Assembly (NCBI GenBank): GCA_020746105.1
Contig: CM036626.1
Coordinates: 10,310,001 to 10,374,000, forward strand
Origin: Trogon surrucura
Lineage: Eukaryota > Chordata > Aves > Trogoniformes > Trogonidae
Reading direction: 5' to 3'
Length of the DNA: 64,000 nt
Made by a program: the position numbers and the translations under genes. Below the pieces are notes generated by a model that had not been told where the DNA came from, did no database searches, and saw nothing but the letters and a program-made list of their open reading frames with translations. Shown here one piece after another: positions 62,301 through 64,000 of the stretch (within the stretch, counting starts at the first letter, position 1; every line of letters begins with the position of its first letter).

Positions 62301-63169
62301 CCAATACCTAGAAAAATAAAGAAGATAGTATGTAAGGAAAGGTGGAAGTTAACCAATTTTTCACACCCTGTCATGATAAAAAACTCCCAAATCAGTACTA
62401 AATACCATTCTAGTTATTTCAAGGTTTGGTTTTGGGTGTTTTTTTTTTTCAAAAATAAGGTGTTTAACCCAGTAGCTACTTAAAATGGAACCCACGTTGA
62501 CACAAGAGATGTCTTTTAAACTCTGGCTCACTGTGCACATCTCTATGAAATAGCTGCTCTTTCTGAAGGTGGTATTTACAGTGAGGATGGCATAAGATGG
62601 ATATTATTCCTCTTCACCTTGTTTGGTTTTCCTAGGAAAGATGTTTAAACAGAGGAATGTGAGCAATTTATTCTTCTGTCATCACTGATGCACTTTTCCT
62701 GTGCAAGAAGCACCACAAAACTACACAAGAGAAGCCAAGCACAGCTCTGCTAGTTAGTAGACAAACCAAACAAAATAACTTGGCCAATTTCTTCACCTGT
62801 GGTGTCCATCCACCCAGCACGTAGAGCTTGTTCTTCACCGTCACCACCACATGGCAGGCTAATGGCACTGGAAGAGGTGCTGTGCTTCTCCATGTGCCCT
62901 GCTCCATCGAGTACTTCTCCACACTGTTTGTGACCAGATACTGATTTTTCACTTTCATTTGCCCTCCTATTACATAGAGATCACTATGGACAGTGCCCAG
63001 CGCGTAGAGTTCACGCAGCTCAGTGGTGCACAGGCTGTGCCAAAACTGGTTTCCTCGCTGGTGGTATCTGTAGGAAATTCCAAAGTTGTAAATGCCCTGG
63101 TTCACTGAGGTCCCATCACTTTGCTTCAAAATGTTACCCTCTTCATCATCAATGGTTATTCAGACAATG
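35219..63169 (-). CDS. KBTBD12: KBTBD12, kelch repeat and BTB domain protein, last four coding exons (5' part off window)
   Basis: Four minus-strand exons splice in phase: 63169-62797 (5' edge uncertain), 59533-59383, 47821-47624, 35388-35219. Together they give about 296 codons of kelch propeller ending with TAG. Repeats are marked by the double-glycine strands LYVIGGQ, LYVLGGW, IYVLGG and LYLCGGF. BTB-kelch proteins usually bind CUL3 through BTB-BACK and substrates through the propeller; for KBTBD12 itself the substrate is not known to me. The BTB and BACK exons are not in the window. The name rests on recalled C-terminal similarity ([48 protein letters not shown]) and on its place upstream of SEC61A1 in the same orientation, as in human. 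There is an in-frame TGA three codons into the first visible exon if the best acceptor is used. Confidence 0.85.
36455..36536 (+). repeat. A/C-rich low-complexity tract
   Basis: About 80 bp made almost only of A and C on the plus strand (AAACAAACAACCC, CAAACAAACAG, CAACAACAAAC). It is an imperfect simple repeat; T/G-rich on the transcribed strand of KBTBD12. Confidence 0.75.
38850..38877 (+). repeat. Poly-T tract with CC interruption
   Basis: Two runs of T broken by a CC. On the KBTBD12 sense strand it is an A-rich run, which may be the decayed tail of a retroposed sequence, but no body is recognised next to it. Confidence 0.7.
42565..43352 (-). mobile_element. CR1 LINE, 5'-truncated, interrupted by a SINE
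   Basis: Two CR1 blocks in minus orientation, 42,565-42,961 (3' UTR and end of ORF2) and 43,147-43,352 (further upstream in ORF2). They are separated by a 185-bp SINE. The blocks are collinear: the sequence resumes exactly where it stopped (AGCCGCTTCTC then ACAAGACTTG). Translating the minus strand of the right block gives CR1 signatures ([36 protein letters not shown]). The CR1 must be older than the SINE. Confidence 0.9.
42962..43146 (+). mobile_element. tRNA-Ile-derived SINE with CR1-like tail (TguSINE1-like)
   Basis: The 5' part (about 42,965-43,036) is a degraded tRNA most like tRNA-Ile: GGCCGGTTTAGCTCAGTGGG, GAGCGTGGTG and GGTCGTGGGTTCGATTCCC. The RNA polymerase III A box (TAGCTCAGTGGG, 42,974-42,985) and B box (GGTTCGATTCC, 43,019-43,029) are intact. 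A short unrelated body follows, then a CR1-type 3' tail (GGTTGGATTAAAATCATCTC, AAGGTCCCTTCCAGCCC, CTATTCTATGATGA) that would let CR1 enzymes mobilise it. It is flanked by a 5-bp target duplication, TTCTC, at 42,957-42,961 and 43,147-43,151. Such SINEs are rare in birds and best known in passerines. It is not a working tRNA gene. Confidence 0.88.
47624..47821 (-). CDS. KBTBD12: KBTBD12 kelch exon, 198 nt
   Basis: Acceptor CCTTTGCAG, donor GTACTA. It encodes [37 protein letters not shown] and [11 protein letters not shown] plus one base. This covers the end of one blade (IYVLGG) and the start of the next (LYLCGG). A weaker-than-consensus donor (GTACTAAA) is the only odd point. Confidence 0.93.
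47822..59382 (-). other. KBTBD12 intron, 11.6 kb
   Basis: Long intron with no exon-like sequence in either strand that I could connect to a family. Low-complexity A or T runs occur at several places, and (TA)n-like tracts near 52,078-52,092. No CR1 or LTR recognised in this interval. Confidence 0.6.
59383..59533 (-). CDS. KBTBD12: KBTBD12 kelch exon, 151 nt
   Basis: Acceptor TTTCATGCAG, donor GTAAGA. It encodes [19 protein letters not shown] through [19 protein letters not shown] plus one base, completing a GG strand with the next exon (G|GA GGA). Joins the previous exon in phase 0 after GGWTPQ. Confidence 0.93.
59534..62796 (-). other. KBTBD12 intron, 3.3 kb
   Basis: Mostly AT-rich unique sequence. 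A short GC-richer, CpG-containing patch at about 61,060-61,140 stands out, but I cannot assign it. No repeat family recognised. Confidence 0.7.
62797..63169 (-). CDS. KBTBD12: KBTBD12 kelch exon (first visible; 5' boundary uncertain)
   Basis: 373 nt if it starts after the good acceptor CTCTTCATTGTAG (AG at 63,171-63,170). It encodes about 124 codons with [30 protein letters not shown] and [11 protein letters not shown], and ends at donor GTGAAG. In the frame fixed by the downstream junction, the codons after the acceptor read ATT GTC TGA ATA ACC ATT GAT, so a stop falls at 63,162-63,160. Downstream of it the frame is fully open. Possible reasons: another acceptor, a CpG-decay nonsense change (CGA to TGA), or an assembly error. 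Confidence 0.8.
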
Positions 63170-64000
63170 CTACAATGAAGAGGAGCTTTCTCCTTCACAG
63201 CGAAGCTATAAAATTGAGCCTAACATCTGCAAGATCAAGCATTTCTAGTATGAGAAATGCTAGGCATCCTTTCAAAGATATATGACCCTAATTAAGGTAA
63301 GAAATTCTTTATTTCTGCATGTGCTTTTCAATCACAGTTTCCATTGCAGTTAGTGGGAAAAGGAAGAGCTCAACACTGCTGAAGATAAGGCCACTTCATC
63401 AGCTTCAGTATGAATTTATTTCTTTAAATTTAGGTATCTCTATCTGAAAATGTTCTGACTACTTTTAAATTTCAACTTTAACCCACAAAATGTCTGGTTT
63501 TCTTTAAAATGGATGCATCTGAAAAAGACATGCGTAAAATCAGAGTGAGGGTTTAAAGGTTTCAGTCATTACCCTTTGATCTCTGAAGTACGCTCATCAA
63601 CAGAGAAGTGTCTTTTCTCTGTCTGACTGAACTCCTTGGGTCATTCACTTGACTTCACTCTGCTAATGACCTAGGAAACAGTATCCTAGGAAAACCTTGA
63701 AATTTGAGTAAGGAGAATAGAAAGTCCATATACATCAATGTAGGATTTAACTAAGCTCATTTACACAGAGATGCCTCCACAGTAAATCCTCCTTCTTTCA
63801 GGAGAAAAGGCATCAAGATTTGGTTGTACGTATATAATTCATTGCTATGGAGATAAATTGAGACAAATTGATTAGAGTGATCAAAATCTCCAGGAAAACT
63901 TTCAGATAAAGAAGACTGTCCTTTTTTTTTTGTCCCCAGAAACATTATTTGGATTTACAATTTTTAAATAATTAGATATTTTCTGACAGACGGTACACAC
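63170..64000 (-). other. KBTBD12 intron or upstream region, to window edge
   Basis: Unique AT-rich sequence upstream of the first visible kelch exon. I found no BTB or BACK coding sequence; the exons for those domains must lie beyond 64,000. Confidence 0.6.

Noticed and set aside
63757..63945. A BTB-domain exon of KBTBD12
   Set aside because: The 62-codon minus-strand frame has no BTB signature and no suitable splice sites.

Overview
The window is nuclear DNA from a bird. Fragments of the avian LINE CR1 occur in both orientations with the typical 3' end (an ATTCTATGAT-like tail). There is one avian-type LTR fragment, and one tRNA-derived SINE whose 3' tail is CR1-like. tRNA-Ile/CR1 SINEs of this design are known from passerines (TguSINE1-like), so a songbird or relative is the best guess, not a certainty. 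Genes have vertebrate exon/intron structure with GT-AG introns, and most of the window is noncoding.

Layout, left to right. 1-5.5 kb is intergenic: a CR1 3' end at the left edge and an orphan CpG island at about 3.42-4.04 kb. 5.5-16.95 kb is SEC61A1 on the minus strand: a roughly 2 kb 3' UTR, then 12 coding exons that add up to exactly 1431 nt (476 codons plus stop) with every junction in phase. Its CpG-island promoter is at about 16.5-17.5 kb. 17.6-35 kb is a gene-poor interval with three CR1 copies, one of which keeps a 232-codon open frame from the end of the CR1 ORF2. 35.2-63.2 kb holds the last four coding exons of KBTBD12, also on the minus strand, separated by introns of 12.2, 9.8..11.6 and 3.3 kb scale. 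The exons that would encode its BTB and BACK domains lie beyond the right edge.

The two genes point the same way, with KBTBD12 upstream of SEC61A1. I recall the same order and orientation on human 3q21.3, which supports both names. SEC61A1 is the pore subunit of the ER protein translocon. KBTBD12 is a BTB-kelch protein, a family that typically acts as substrate adaptors for CUL3 ubiquitin ligases. Nothing suggests the two work in one pathway; this is conserved synteny.

The points most worth a second look are: an in-frame TGA just inside the predicted 5' edge of the first visible KBTBD12 exon; the tRNA-SINE nested in a CR1 with a 5-bp target duplication; the motif-dense SEC61A1 promoter, including a TGACGTG element of the kind used in ER-stress regulation; and the unassigned CpG island at the left. 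I found no operon, CRISPR array, phage or novel multi-gene system; this is an ordinary vertebrate locus.
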